A stretch of DNA of 64,000 nt from Bradyrhizobium sp. 186 (GTDB lineage: Bacteria > Pseudomonadota > Alphaproteobacteria > Rhizobiales > Xanthobacteraceae), in assembly GCF_023101685.1 (NCBI RefSeq), contig NZ_CP082164.1, forward strand, positions 8,928,001 through 8,992,000. Direction: 5' to 3'. Each line of letters starts with the position of its first letter. The stretch's first letter is position 1. The position numbers and the translations under genes are program-made. The notes beneath the pieces were generated by a model that made no database searches, was not told the DNA's origin, and was given only the letters and a program-made list of their open reading frames with translations. This document shows positions 1 to 8,809 of this stretch, piece by piece.

Positions 1-283
1 ATTTAATCAATGTTGAGCCTCTTGCCATCGCGATTTTTCAGGAAAAGGGGCAGCGAAAAGCGCCAAGATGGGCAACAAAGCGAGCGGCTTAAGAGCGCAA
101 TCGACGTCTCCATCTCGCGCCACCACCGCGGAGATAGATCAGAGTCCGATGAAGGAAGCGATTCACCCTCATCTTTTGTTACCACGAAGCTGAGGCGGCA
201 GGACGCTGCTCGGCAAGATCGCTGCATCACTTGAACGCCGGCGAGGAACGGATGCCGCCGAGCTCCATAAATGGTGCGCTTGG

Positions 284-590
284 TTATCCATGTCTCTGCT
301 GGCCAGATGAGGGCAAGGATGGCTGCGACTTCGCCGCGGCACGACAGAAGCTCCTTGAACTGCCGTTCATTCCAGCATAAGCGGCCAAATCTTCTGGACG
401 CCACGTTGTTTCGAGCGCGACGTCGATGTCCCCTAGTTTGTCCTCACCTCGCATCAGGCTACCGAAAGCCCAGACCCATTCCAAGCATCGGACTGCAGCG
501 GGATCACGGTTGAGATACCAACACGCCGCAGGAACCCGTCCAGCAGCACCTGTGCCTGATCCCGTCCGGGTCTGAACAAATCGTTCAAAC
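284..590 (-). pseudogene. Decayed nucleotidyltransferase-like fragment
   Basis: Read on the minus strand, one frame gives LNDLFRPGRDQAQ and a following stretch to about 455. A second frame then gives AFGSLMRGEDKLGDIDVALE, which resembles the GSxxRG...DxD core of small nucleotidyltransferases. The two halves are in different frames, so a frameshift near 455-485 breaks the gene, and the C-terminal part is not recognisable. No function is inferred beyond the family resemblance. Confidence 0.35.
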
Positions 591-769
591 GAGAGCTCCT
601 ATTTCTTGAAGCAACTCCGGGACGATAAGGATCGATTTCGGAAGATGTTGAAGGCCCATTGCGACTCGGCCCGAGGAGTTTCCCTAAAAGAGTCTTTCCT
701 GATTCAGAGCCAATGCGCGAACCGCAGCCGGTCTCTCCAAGCTTGCGATTGTGCATGGACATCAGAATC

Positions 770-1648
770 CTACCTTTCGGGCAAATCGATCCATACATCT
801 GCAGGACCATTCAGAAGTGTATCTTGATCCGGCACAAAGATATTATCAAACACTCTGAGGCCGTGACCAAGGGCAACGCCACTGATTATGAAGGGAAGTT
901 CGATCTGCTCCTGATCTTCGAAGCTGTCCGCGCTAACAATTCGAAGAGATTCCAATTCAAACTGTCGGAACGTGATCAGTGGTTTTGCCGAATCTATCAG
1001 ATCTTGGGCGCACGACACTCCCCTCGCGACCTCTTTTCTCAAATGGTTCAGCGCCATGAAGAGGGACGAAAGCTCGTCGAGCTCGGAAGGATTGAAGTGT
1101 CGCAAACGCGACGAAATAGGCACCCCGTTCTTGTATCGTACCGTCGGCACAAATCGTATCTCGCAATCAAGAAGCAGGTCTGCGACCGCTCGCTTCACTA
1201 GCAGGGCCTGTCCGATATCCTTCAAACCGAAATAACTACGAAATGGTCGCGCGAAACAGATCCAGCGGATGCATCCGGTGACAGCTTCCTTTAGGAGCCC
1301 ATGAGGCCCGTTCAAACGCAGCGGATACTCCCCTTGAGACACAAACGTTCGAAATCCTGGCGGAAACATCTCCGCGTCGCTCGTCGAAATCACGGCAGAA
1401 GCGCCCGCCCCTAGCGCAAGCGCTATGTCATCCTCCAAATTGAACTCGTAGTCAGCACCTGGCCTAAGCTGAATCTTGTTCGGATAGACTGTGACAATGG
1501 CCACATCGTTCTCGACTGCGGCCCTTCTGATTAACTCAGCGTGCCCTAGATGCAACGCACCTAAAGTGTGTACTGTGCCGATAGTTTGACCTCTTCTTGC
1601 TACGTCCGTAATGAAGGTCTTGCCAGCTGAAAGAGACGCTAGATGCAT
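770..1648 (-). CDS. panC: PanC-like pantoate-beta-alanine ligase homologue
   Basis: A 292-residue protein with the nucleotidyltransferase core of pantothenate synthetase: GTVHTLGALHLGHAELIRRA (HxGH ATP-binding motif) near residue 30, YFGLKDIGQ in mid-protein and VPTVRYKNGVPISSR after it. PanC joins pantoate and beta-alanine with ATP to make pantothenate. The ATG at 1648 is chosen over longer options because an AGGA-type ribosome site lies about 5 bases upstream and homology begins there. Several usually conserved positions differ (the segment before YFG is unusual), so it may be a diverged paralogue. The pentapeptide-repeat gene lies upstream on the same strand, about 208 bases away. PanD, which makes the beta-alanine substrate, lies at the far end of the window. 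Confidence 0.75.
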   Translation of the reverse strand: MHLASLSAGKTFITDVARRGQTIGTVHTLGALHLGHAELIRRAAVENDVAIVTVYPNKIQLRPGADYEFNLEDDIALALGAGASAVISTSDAEMFPPGFRTFVSQGEYPLRLNGPHGLLKEAVTGCIRWICFARPFRSYFGLKDIGQALLVKRAVADLLLDCEIRFVPTVRYKNGVPISSRLRHFNPSELDELSSLFMALNHLRKEVARGVSCAQDLIDSAKPLITFRQFELESLRIVSADSFEDQEQIELPFIISGVALGHGLRVFDNIFVPDQDTLLNGPADVWIDLPER

Positions 1649-1856
1649 ATTTCCTGATCCGTCTTGTTGATCGCCCAGTAGCCCTGCTGCCCGATCAGAC
1701 ATGACGCATTGTGAGCGCCGCCCGCCAGATCGTGCCGCGCGGCGAATGAGCTCATGAGCGCCTGGAGTCCGGCCAAGGCGGGGACGCATCCCGCTTCTTC
1801 ATTTTCCTTCTCTGAGATGACAGCTGCCCCAGATCGGCATGCGTCCTTTAGCCCAA

Positions 1857-3344
1857 TCAGCTCGATCCTTCTCGACCGCGCCTCATTAGCGATAAGAATT
1901 CAGCCAGATACTCTGAAGGTTCGCATTTCTGATCTTCCACGCCCTTCAAAGCATCCTTGAGCCCAGGACATCTGTCTGCAAAAAACGGCGGTTCAAACGT
2001 GGTTATCATTGCGTCCGAGAAGTCGGTTTTTACAAAGCTTGCCTGGAAAGGCACAATTCCACTCAAGTTAGTCTTGCAGAGCGAGGATTGATTCATTCGA
2101 ACGTATGCGGTACGGGCGGCTTCCAGGTTGCTGCCAGTCATTCCTGCCGCAATATATGACTGAACAAGGTTGGCTCCCTCGAAATTTGCGCGCTTCAATG
2201 CCATGGACTGCGGAGGATCACCGGTAATCATTGAGCGATATAGGTACGCCTGCGAAAAATCTGAATCATCGATATCGCAATCGCGTATAAACGCACAGCG
2301 CGCACGAAAGCCACGCAATAGGGCGGATCGCATCGTGCTCTCGAAGATCGAAATGGCTTCCCCTGATGCGCGAGATAGATCAGCTCCATCGAGCTGACAA
2401 GAACGAACGGATACTCCGTTCAACACCGCGCCGACGAGGTTGGCATTGGCGAGGTTTACGGACAGAAGTCGCGCCTCCGATAGGTCTGCCTCTTCAAGCT
2501 CCGCCTTCGCAAGATTCGAGAGGCTGAAATCCGCAAAGGGGGCGCTCAGCGCTTTGGCCAGAATGCGGCCGCTCGCCTTTGAAAGCCTGAGATAAGGAAG
2601 ATGAGCATTTTCTAGTACAAGATTATCGATCGAAGTGGGGCGCACGATTGATAGAAACTCACCCCTTGACTGCGAGAGCGAGCTGCCGGTCAGATGCGCC
2701 TTCGTCATCGTAACTTGGTTTAACTTGGCAAAACGAAAGGACGAGCAAGGCAGGTAGCATTCATTGATGGCCGATCCTTGCAGTTCGGCGCCATCAAAGA
2801 CAGCCTGGCTCGCGTCACATTGATAGAAGAGGACGCCACTTAGAACTGCGTTGTCGAGACGGGTCCTTCGCATGCTGCACCCGTGGAACAGGCTACCGGT
2901 TGCATCGATGAGATTGCGCAAACTTGCATCATCGAAATTGCAGACCTGCGCGGCAATAGCATGCATATACGCAAAGTCGAGCTTGGCTCCGCGGAAACTT
3001 GCTCGCTCTAATCCCGGGCAAACAAGGTTGGCCTCGGACAGATCTGCACCATCCAGCTTCGCTCCGTGAAGTTGTGCACGATTGAGGATGCATCGCCGCA
3101 ACGGAAATCCGGATAGATCGTGACCGGTGAAGTTCTCGCAAGATAGCCGCAGGCCGATGCCGGTCTTCTTGATCGCGTCCTCGGTTCGCCTTCCCACCGC
3201 AGCCAACGCAGACGCCCGATCACCGTTTCGGCTCCAGTAGCGAACAAAGTCGCCATCTGCCGAAGATTGGCTTATCGCCGTTGCACGGATTCCCAACTCC
3301 TCAGGCACGCTGAAATGGCTAGTGGCGTCGATAGCTTGCGTCAT
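1857..3344 (-). CDS. Pentapeptide-repeat protein
   Basis: A 495-residue protein dominated by A(D/N)LxX-type pentapeptide repeats from about residue 95 to 445, for example LHGAKLDGADLSEANL and ARLLSVNLANANLVGAVLNG. Such repeats fold into a right-handed quadrilateral beta-helix. The roughly 90-residue N-terminus lacks repeats and shows no recognisable catalytic domain. No signal peptide or membrane segment is evident, so it is probably cytosolic. The ATG at 3344 follows a GGAAGAACG sequence. Some members of the family mimic DNA and protect gyrase, but nothing here proves that role. It is followed on the same strand by the PanC-like gene, and the pair may be co-transcribed. Confidence 0.75.
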   Translation of the reverse strand: MTQAIDATSHFSVPEELGIRATAISQSSADGDFVRYWSRNGDRASALAAVGRRTEDAIKKTGIGLRLSCENFTGHDLSGFPLRRCILNRAQLHGAKLDGADLSEANLVCPGLERASFRGAKLDFAYMHAIAAQVCNFDDASLRNLIDATGSLFHGCSMRRTRLDNAVLSGVLFYQCDASQAVFDGAELQGSAINECYLPCSSFRFAKLNQVTMTKAHLTGSSLSQSRGEFLSIVRPTSIDNLVLENAHLPYLRLSKASGRILAKALSAPFADFSLSNLAKAELEEADLSEARLLSVNLANANLVGAVLNGVSVRSCQLDGADLSRASGEAISIFESTMRSALLRGFRARCAFIRDCDIDDSDFSQAYLYRSMITGDPPQSMALKRANFEGANLVQSYIAAGMTGSNLEAARTAYVRMNQSSLCKTNLSGIVPFQASFVKTDFSDAMITTFEPPFFADRCPGLKDALKGVEDQKCEPSEYLAEFLSLMRRGREGSS

Positions 3345-4149
3345 TGCCGGCGTTCTTCCATTCTCGATGAGAGCGCACTTTCTCAGCCTCGTTTGCCGGG
3401 CGCTTTTTGCATGGCCCGCCGGTTTGAAGTAGCCAAGGTTTGCCGCGAGCGCCTTTTGGGATTTCTTTCTGCGACTTAAGCATCATCCCTCATCAGGATC
3501 TAACTTACCTGACCGGGCCTCTTGAATTGTGCGATCACGAACCGACACGCACGAAAAGCCTGAGCAAGTTGCAGCAGACGGAGTTGATCTCCCAGGACGT
3601 CACCCTTGGGTACTTAATCAGTCTGTCGACAGTCGAGCGAAAAACGCCGCAACTTCGGCTACCCCCGAGTTCGTGCTTCTAACAGTTGGCCTCACGATGC
3701 ACTTCAATAGCAACGTCTGTGCCAGTCCCTCATCTATCCTGATAGACGTTGAATTATTGTCTAAAAACAGCGCTCGGCGGAAGCCGTCTGGGCTTTGGTA
3801 ACTGACAAGGACTTGCGTCCTGTCACAAACCGGACAATCATTCACAACGCTCGTAACGGCGGGTCCTGCTTGTTCTCTATCGCTTCGACCACAAGTGCGA
3901 TGTCCCTCTCCATGACCGTCGAGTGACGTTGCCTTCAATGCACGTTGGCGCATTCTCCAGATGTCGTACTATTGAGCCACAATTCGCCGCCTGCGTTCCT
4001 CAGTTTTCGTCCCGGCGACGCAGTTCCGTCCCGGAAATTCGCCGACAACGTCGCGCGAGGTTCTGGGGGCGGAGTTCGGGTCAGGAGTCACATGAAGGGG
4101 CGCGCAATTGTATTGTAGGCGCGGATAGGCTGTCGCTTTTTTTACGACG
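3345..4149. other. Region without a supportable gene
   Basis: Several short open frames exist on both strands (for example 3618-3953 on the minus strand), but none has a convincing ribosome site, domain or protein-like composition. The region probably holds degraded material next to the IS630 scrap. Confidence 0.4.
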
Positions 4150-4378
4150 TCGGAGGTGCCGGATGGACGTGACGGGTGATGAGCGTGAAGAAGCGTTCGA
4201 CCTGGTCGAGGCAGGAAGCATAGGCTGGTGTGAAGTGAATGTGCCAGCGCGGACGTCGGGCGAGCCAAGTCCTGATCTTGGATGCTTGTGGGTGGCGTGG
4301 TTGCCAGACGAGATGGATGTCAGGCGGGCCGGCAAATTAGTCTCGATGTGCCTTAGAAAGGCACGCAACTCCTGGTGA
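4150..4378 (-). pseudogene. IS630-family transposase remnant (C-terminal part)
   Basis: Minus-strand translation gives FLRHIETNLPA and NHATHKHP in one frame. After a frameshift near 4255 it gives PRWHIHFTPAYASCLDQVER and FFTLITRHVHP in another. This is the end of the DDE domain of IS630-type transposases: the last part of the catalytic core with the N-x-x-T-H-K motif, then the FTP...Q-E-R-F segment. The N-terminal half is absent. Confidence 0.75.
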
Positions 4379-4432
4379 CTGCGCGGTTTAGCATCTTCTT
4401 CCGAATCGAACGGCTTGCCTTGGTATGAAGGC

Positions 4433-6480
4433 GAAGCGAACCCTTAACCCGTCTTCGCGGATTGGCGGGTTTTGAAGATACCCGGTCGTTGTAAATCAAA
4501 GGCTTATGTCAAAAGGTCTTCACTACGGCGGTTGGCTTGGGTGACGGCGGCTGTGGTGATCCTGGGCGGCGGCTGCGGTGGCAGGCGGAGTTTCAGCCGG
4601 TCGATCAGGAGCTGCAGTTCGGGTTCTGGGTGGGTATAGCGAGTGAGCAGGATCTCGCGCCCGTCGGTGGTCGGCAGATGGACGTCGATCATCTGGACGG
4701 CGGCGAACTTTTCGAGCGCGCTGCGCGCGGTCAGCCCGGGCGCCAGCGCATGAAGGCGACGGGTCAGCGTGATCTGCATGCAGTAGGCCAGGAAGGCGAT
4801 GAAGATGTGGGCTTCGATCCGCTTCTCGTCCTGATGGAAGACCGGACGGATCGCCAGGTCGCCTTTGAGATTGCGGAAGGCCTCTTCGACGGCGACGAGC
4901 TGGGTGTAGTATTGCCATAGTTGGGCGGGATCGTTGTCGCTGAGATTGGTGCGCAGCAGGTAGCGGCCTTCGCGCCGCCGTGTCGTTCGCAGCTTCTTGC
5001 GATTGAGCGCGAAGGTGAAGCTCGGGCGCTCCTTGTCGATCTCGATATCAACCAGACGCCAGGCGGCCGGCGCCTTCGAACGCGCGCCGCCGAGTTTCAT
5101 CAGCAGCTCTTCGCGCGTGACCTCCATCGCGTCGATTTGCCGGAGCCGCCTCCACAGCCACTTCAACTGCCGCCGCCGCATCGCGCGTTCCTTGGTGACC
5201 CGATCGGCGCTTTGCGCGAAGACATAAAGCTCGCCGTCCTCGGCCAACAGCTTCACCTTCACGCCCTCCCGCGCCTCCTGCCATGGCTTTTGCAGCAGGT
5301 GCTTCTCCAGCCGGTTCAGGCGTCCCTTCGGCGTTCCCACCAGATACTGCACCGGCGGATCGCTGTTGCGCATCTCGGCCAGCACCGCCTCGGTCGGCAC
5401 GCCGCGATCCATCACCCAGACCCGCCGCGCCTTGCCATATTGCAGTTCGATCTTGCCCAGGAACATCCGCAGCGTCTTGCTGTCGGCGGTGTTGCCGGGC
5501 AGCACCTCGTAAGCCAGCGGCAAGCCGTCCGGCGTCACCACCAGCGCGATCACGACTTGCGGGCAGTCCGGCCGCTTGTCGCGGCTGTAGCCGTGGCGGC
5601 GCTTGCTGCCTTGCGGCAAGTCCGAGGCGTTGACCTCGAAGTAGGTGCTGGTCAGATCGTACAGCAGCACGTCGAAGTCGGCGTTGAACAGATCGCGCCA
5701 ACGCCCGACCAGATGCGAGAACAGCGCCTCCTTATGCTCGAGCAACAGGTCATGGCAGGCATAGAGCTTGTGCTCTTCAGCCAGGCCGAAGTCAGTCCCC
5801 AAGAGATCGGCCATCGCGCTGTTGCCGAACCATTGCCGATGTAGCCGCCATTCGCTGCCCGGCGCGATCAGCCGATAGGTCGCGAGCACTTGCAGGATTT
5901 GATCCCACCTCGTCTTCTTGCGGCTCGGGGGCAACCGATCGGCCCAGAACCGATCAAGCTGAAGTTCCTGCCACAACTGCCCGGCCAGCCAGCACGCGCC
6001 CCATTGGCGTGGGCGACGAAGCTGCATCTCGGACAGGCGAAGCTGAACGACAGACGCATCGCCTGCGACCGCATCGCATCGATCCTCCGGGAATAGCGCC
6101 AGTGTCCGCGGGCGGCCGGCATCCTCGTCGAACACCTCGATCGCCTTGCGCCAGGCCGCCGCCTGCGAAGAGTTGATCTCGCCGAGATACAGCACATGCC
6201 GCTGTACCACGCGTCCGTCGTCGAGCCGCTTGCTCTCGACGACGTTCCAGTAATGGTGCGCCTTGCCGTTCTTCTTTCGCTCGGTGCGTCGCAGGAACAT
6301 GACGCGCAGAATCTATCCGCATCATCCCGCCCTTGGGAATCGGGTAGGTCTTCACTACAGCCATTTTCGGCCGAATCCGACGACCTCGCTCCTTGCAAAT
6401 CAATCACTTAGCCGAGCAAAAAATCTCAAAATCCGCGATTTCGAGCGCGAATCCGCGAAGTCGGGTTAAGTCGCTTCGCA
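4433..6480 (-). mobile_element. IS1634-type insertion sequence, apparently complete
   Basis: The element surrounds the transposase gene at 4504-6300. Its ends are imperfect inverted repeats. The left end contains CTTAACCCGTCTTCGCGGAT starting at 4443. The right end, read as reverse complement from 6470, contains CTTAACCCGACTTCGCGGAT. Outside these, GCGAAGCGA (left) and its complement TCGCTTCGC (right) extend the repeat with a small length difference between the arms. A target duplication could not be defined by eye, so the exact edges are uncertain by about 10 bases. Confidence 0.75.
4504..6300 (-). CDS. IS1634-family transposase
   Basis: A 598-residue DDE transposase, intact from ATG to stop. 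It starts MFLRRTERKKNGKAHHYWNV, typical of IS1634-type (IS4 superfamily) enzymes. It has the DLTSTYFE segment (first catalytic Asp) near residue 215, VWVMDRG (second Asp) near 295, and the C-terminal YxxxxxxEEAFRNLK region carrying the catalytic Glu near residue 475. It catalyses cut-and-paste or copy movement of the element that encloses it. The intact frame and recognisable terminal repeats suggest the element is recent and possibly active, in contrast to most other IS pieces in the window. Confidence 0.9.
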   Translation of the reverse strand: MFLRRTERKKNGKAHHYWNVVESKRLDDGRVVQRHVLYLGEINSSQAAAWRKAIEVFDEDAGRPRTLALFPEDRCDAVAGDASVVQLRLSEMQLRRPRQWGACWLAGQLWQELQLDRFWADRLPPSRKKTRWDQILQVLATYRLIAPGSEWRLHRQWFGNSAMADLLGTDFGLAEEHKLYACHDLLLEHKEALFSHLVGRWRDLFNADFDVLLYDLTSTYFEVNASDLPQGSKRRHGYSRDKRPDCPQVVIALVVTPDGLPLAYEVLPGNTADSKTLRMFLGKIELQYGKARRVWVMDRGVPTEAVLAEMRNSDPPVQYLVGTPKGRLNRLEKHLLQKPWQEAREGVKVKLLAEDGELYVFAQSADRVTKERAMRRRQLKWLWRRLRQIDAMEVTREELLMKLGGARSKAPAAWRLVDIEIDKERPSFTFALNRKKLRTTRRREGRYLLRTNLSDNDPAQLWQYYTQLVAVEEAFRNLKGDLAIRPVFHQDEKRIEAHIFIAFLAYCMQITLTRRLHALAPGLTARSALEKFAAVQMIDVHLPTTDGREILLTRYTHPEPELQLLIDRLKLRLPPQPPPRITTAAVTQANRRSEDLLT

Positions 6481-6518
6481 TTCCTGATTCTCACGCCGAT
6501 AATTGTGATTTTGCGCAA

Positions 6519-7946
6519 TCAAGTGAACGCTCTGAGAGCACGCCTGCTCGCCAGCCGATGGAAACGCATGACGAGGAGCCCCGCGTACATGGTCGTCCCG
6601 ATTGACAAGCCGATCCAGACACCAGTCGCACCAAGCCCGATCTTCAAACCAAGCACGTAGCCAAGTGAGAAGCCGATCAGCCAATAAGCAATGCCGACGA
6701 ACAGAAGTGGCACCCGAGTGTCCTTCAGTCCGCGGAGACCTCCCGCCGCAATGCTCTGCGCGGCATCAGTGACAAAAAGGCTCGCGGCGACCACAAGGAG
6801 CTCTGCAGTCAGTCCGATCGTTGCGTCGGCATCTTCGGCCGATTTGTCTAAAAACAGCTCGGCGATCTCAAAACGAGCGACGATCACCGCAACTGTCAGC
6901 AAGGCAGCGATGAGGGTACCGAGCAGCATCGCGACCAGGCCTGCCCGCTTGATGCCGGGATCGTCGTTGCGGCCAACCGCATGGCCAACGCGTACGGCCG
7001 CCGCCATGCTGATGCCGAAAGCGATCATGGATGTAATCACGGTGATCTGAAGCGCGATCTGATGAGCAGCGAGTGCACTGGTGCTGATCAGGCCCGCTAG
7101 GAGCGCGGCAGCCGACAAAACTCCGTACTGCATCAGGGAGGCGATTGAGATCGGAGTTCCGATCACGATCAGCTGTCGCAAGAAGGGCCAATCGAATTGC
7201 CAGAGATCTGCAAGCACGTGGTAGTTACGGAAAGGACGACGCGTTGTGGCAAACCACAAACCGGCCAGGAACATCGCACAGTTCACCAGCGTGCTCGCAA
7301 GCGCCGCCCCGAACAGCTCAAGCCGCGGCAGCCCGCACTTCCCATAGACCAGCAGATACACGAGCAGGGCGTTGAGGGGGATTGCCGCCAGCGTGATCCA
7401 CAAGATCGGCTCCGGCCGGTTGACCGCACTCATGAAATTACGGATGGCTTGAAGCCATAGCGCCGGCAACACGCCCAAGGCCAGTCCGAACAGATATTGC
7501 TGGGCGAGCCGCGCCGCGTCTGGCGCCTGACCGAAAGCGAGCAATATTTGCTCTCCGCGAAACGCAAACGCGATGATCGGGAACGATAGCATCAGCGCCG
7601 CCCACAGCCCCGTGCGCAGTGCGCGCTGTACCATAGCAAGATTCCCGGCCCCATAGGCCTGCGCCGCCAAAGGTGCGATCGGCGCCAGCAGGCCCGCCCC
7701 AAAGGTGAAGCTGACGAGATAGAGCGTGACGGCCAGGGCGGCCGCGGCGAGTGCCTCAGGCCCGATGTGCCCGATAAAGGCAAGATCTGTCGTCAGCATC
7801 GCGACCTGCGCAAGCTGTGTCAACACCATCGGCCACGCGAGCTTCACAGTTTCGCTGAGCTCGATCGTGAGGTGTCGGCCAGCCGCCCGTCTCGTGCCCC
7901 CCTGCCGCAAAACTGATACTGGTTTTGCTTCGACTATTTTGTCCAT
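6519..7946 (-). CDS. MATE-family multidrug/toxin efflux protein
   Basis: A 475-residue polytopic membrane protein with about 12 hydrophobic segments and the two-lobed repeat of MATE transporters. The first lobe begins ETVKLAWPMVLTQLAQ. The second is marked by IGTPISIASLMQYGV and AAHQIALQITVITSMIAFGI. MATE pumps export cationic or aromatic compounds in exchange for Na+ or H+ across the inner membrane. The length is normal for the family. It lies directly beside the right end of the IS1634 element, which stops just short of its stop codon. Substrate unknown; flavonoids or other plant compounds are possible but not shown. Confidence 0.85.
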   Translation of the reverse strand: MDKIVEAKPVSVLRQGGTRRAAGRHLTIELSETVKLAWPMVLTQLAQVAMLTTDLAFIGHIGPEALAAAALAVTLYLVSFTFGAGLLAPIAPLAAQAYGAGNLAMVQRALRTGLWAALMLSFPIIAFAFRGEQILLAFGQAPDAARLAQQYLFGLALGVLPALWLQAIRNFMSAVNRPEPILWITLAAIPLNALLVYLLVYGKCGLPRLELFGAALASTLVNCAMFLAGLWFATTRRPFRNYHVLADLWQFDWPFLRQLIVIGTPISIASLMQYGVLSAAALLAGLISTSALAAHQIALQITVITSMIAFGISMAAAVRVGHAVGRNDDPGIKRAGLVAMLLGTLIAALLTVAVIVARFEIAELFLDKSAEDADATIGLTAELLVVAASLFVTDAAQSIAAGGLRGLKDTRVPLLFVGIAYWLIGFSLGYVLGLKIGLGATGVWIGLSIGTTMYAGLLVMRFHRLASRRALRAFT

Positions 7947-8107
7947 GGAAATCTATCTACTCGGTTTGCCCCGGCCGCAAACGACTCTTGTTCCGCCGAG
8001 ATGATGCTCTTTGCCGCCCTGAAGTCGCGATTGCCTGCCGATGCGGAATCGGCCCGCTTGGGCAGCTGCGCCTCACAGAGGAGGCGCGCATCGGCCTGGG
8101 CTTACCG

Positions 8108-8383
8108 TTAAGCCTGGGGTTTGGCGACTACTCGCCCGCTGATGCGCGGCTTGATCAGGGCCTCCGCCAGCGCATCGACTTTTTGGCGCATTTTAAGCGC
8201 AAAGAAGACGCGGCAGGTGGCTGGGGCATCGCGATGGGTGCGGGCGTGGACGGCAATCGAGGCTTGGTCGATCACCTTGGCGAAAGCGTGCGCGAGCGCG
8301 CACTGAGTCGGACAGTGGCGTTCGGGAGTCGCAATCGCACGCGACGCATACGTGAACTGAGAGGCTATGATCTTATGAGCCAT
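8108..8383 (-). CDS. Small hypothetical protein
   Basis: A 91-residue open frame starting ATG (MAHKIIASQFTYASRA), preceded by AAGGA about 8 bases upstream. The sequence is basic and somewhat Ala-rich, with no recognisable domain, signal or membrane segment. It stands alone between the MATE gene and the ABC operon. The ribosome site is the main argument for a real gene; a spurious frame cannot be excluded. Confidence 0.3.
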   Translation of the reverse strand: MAHKIIASQFTYASRAIATPERHCPTQCALAHAFAKVIDQASIAVHARTHRDAPATCRVFFALKMRQKVDALAEALIKPRISGRVVAKPQA

Positions 8384-8443
8384 CACTACGATTCCTTGAG
8401 CATGCCATGCTGGATGACAGCTACTTTTCAAGGCTCGTGCCAA

Positions 8444-8809
8444 CTGCGATAGCTTGATTTGTAGGGCTATTTTGCCTTAGCGGGCGTGTCCTCGTCCGAC
8501 AACATGTCGCAAATCCCACAGTCGGCATCAAAGACGAGCCCAAAGCCCGCAGACATCCTGCAATTTCTGCACCGCAGGAATCCCAATAGACGGACGCCGA
8601 TATGACAACCCCTCCGAGCTCACCAGCGCCGCAAATCGGCTAGACTGAACTCTCGACTCGAATGGCAGTAACGCTGCACGCAATGACAAGGGCCTCGCTT
8701 GCTGAAGAGGATGTGGCCTCTACGCGTTTCAATCGCCAAAGGTCTTGGCCCGATCGTCGAAACGGCCTTCATCACAGGATTGGGAATGAGCGCACTTATG
8801 CGATCGTCT
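8444..8809. other. Region without a recognisable gene
   Basis: This stretch lies between the small hypothetical gene and the end of the ABC transporter operon. A short minus-strand frame (8620-8853) overlaps the end of the ATPase gene and has no support. No clear terminator hairpin was recognised. Confidence 0.35.

Noticed and set aside
7925..8452. Plus-strand open frame of 175 codons
   Set aside because: It overlaps the start of the MATE gene and lacks a ribosome site; the opposite-strand small frame has better support.
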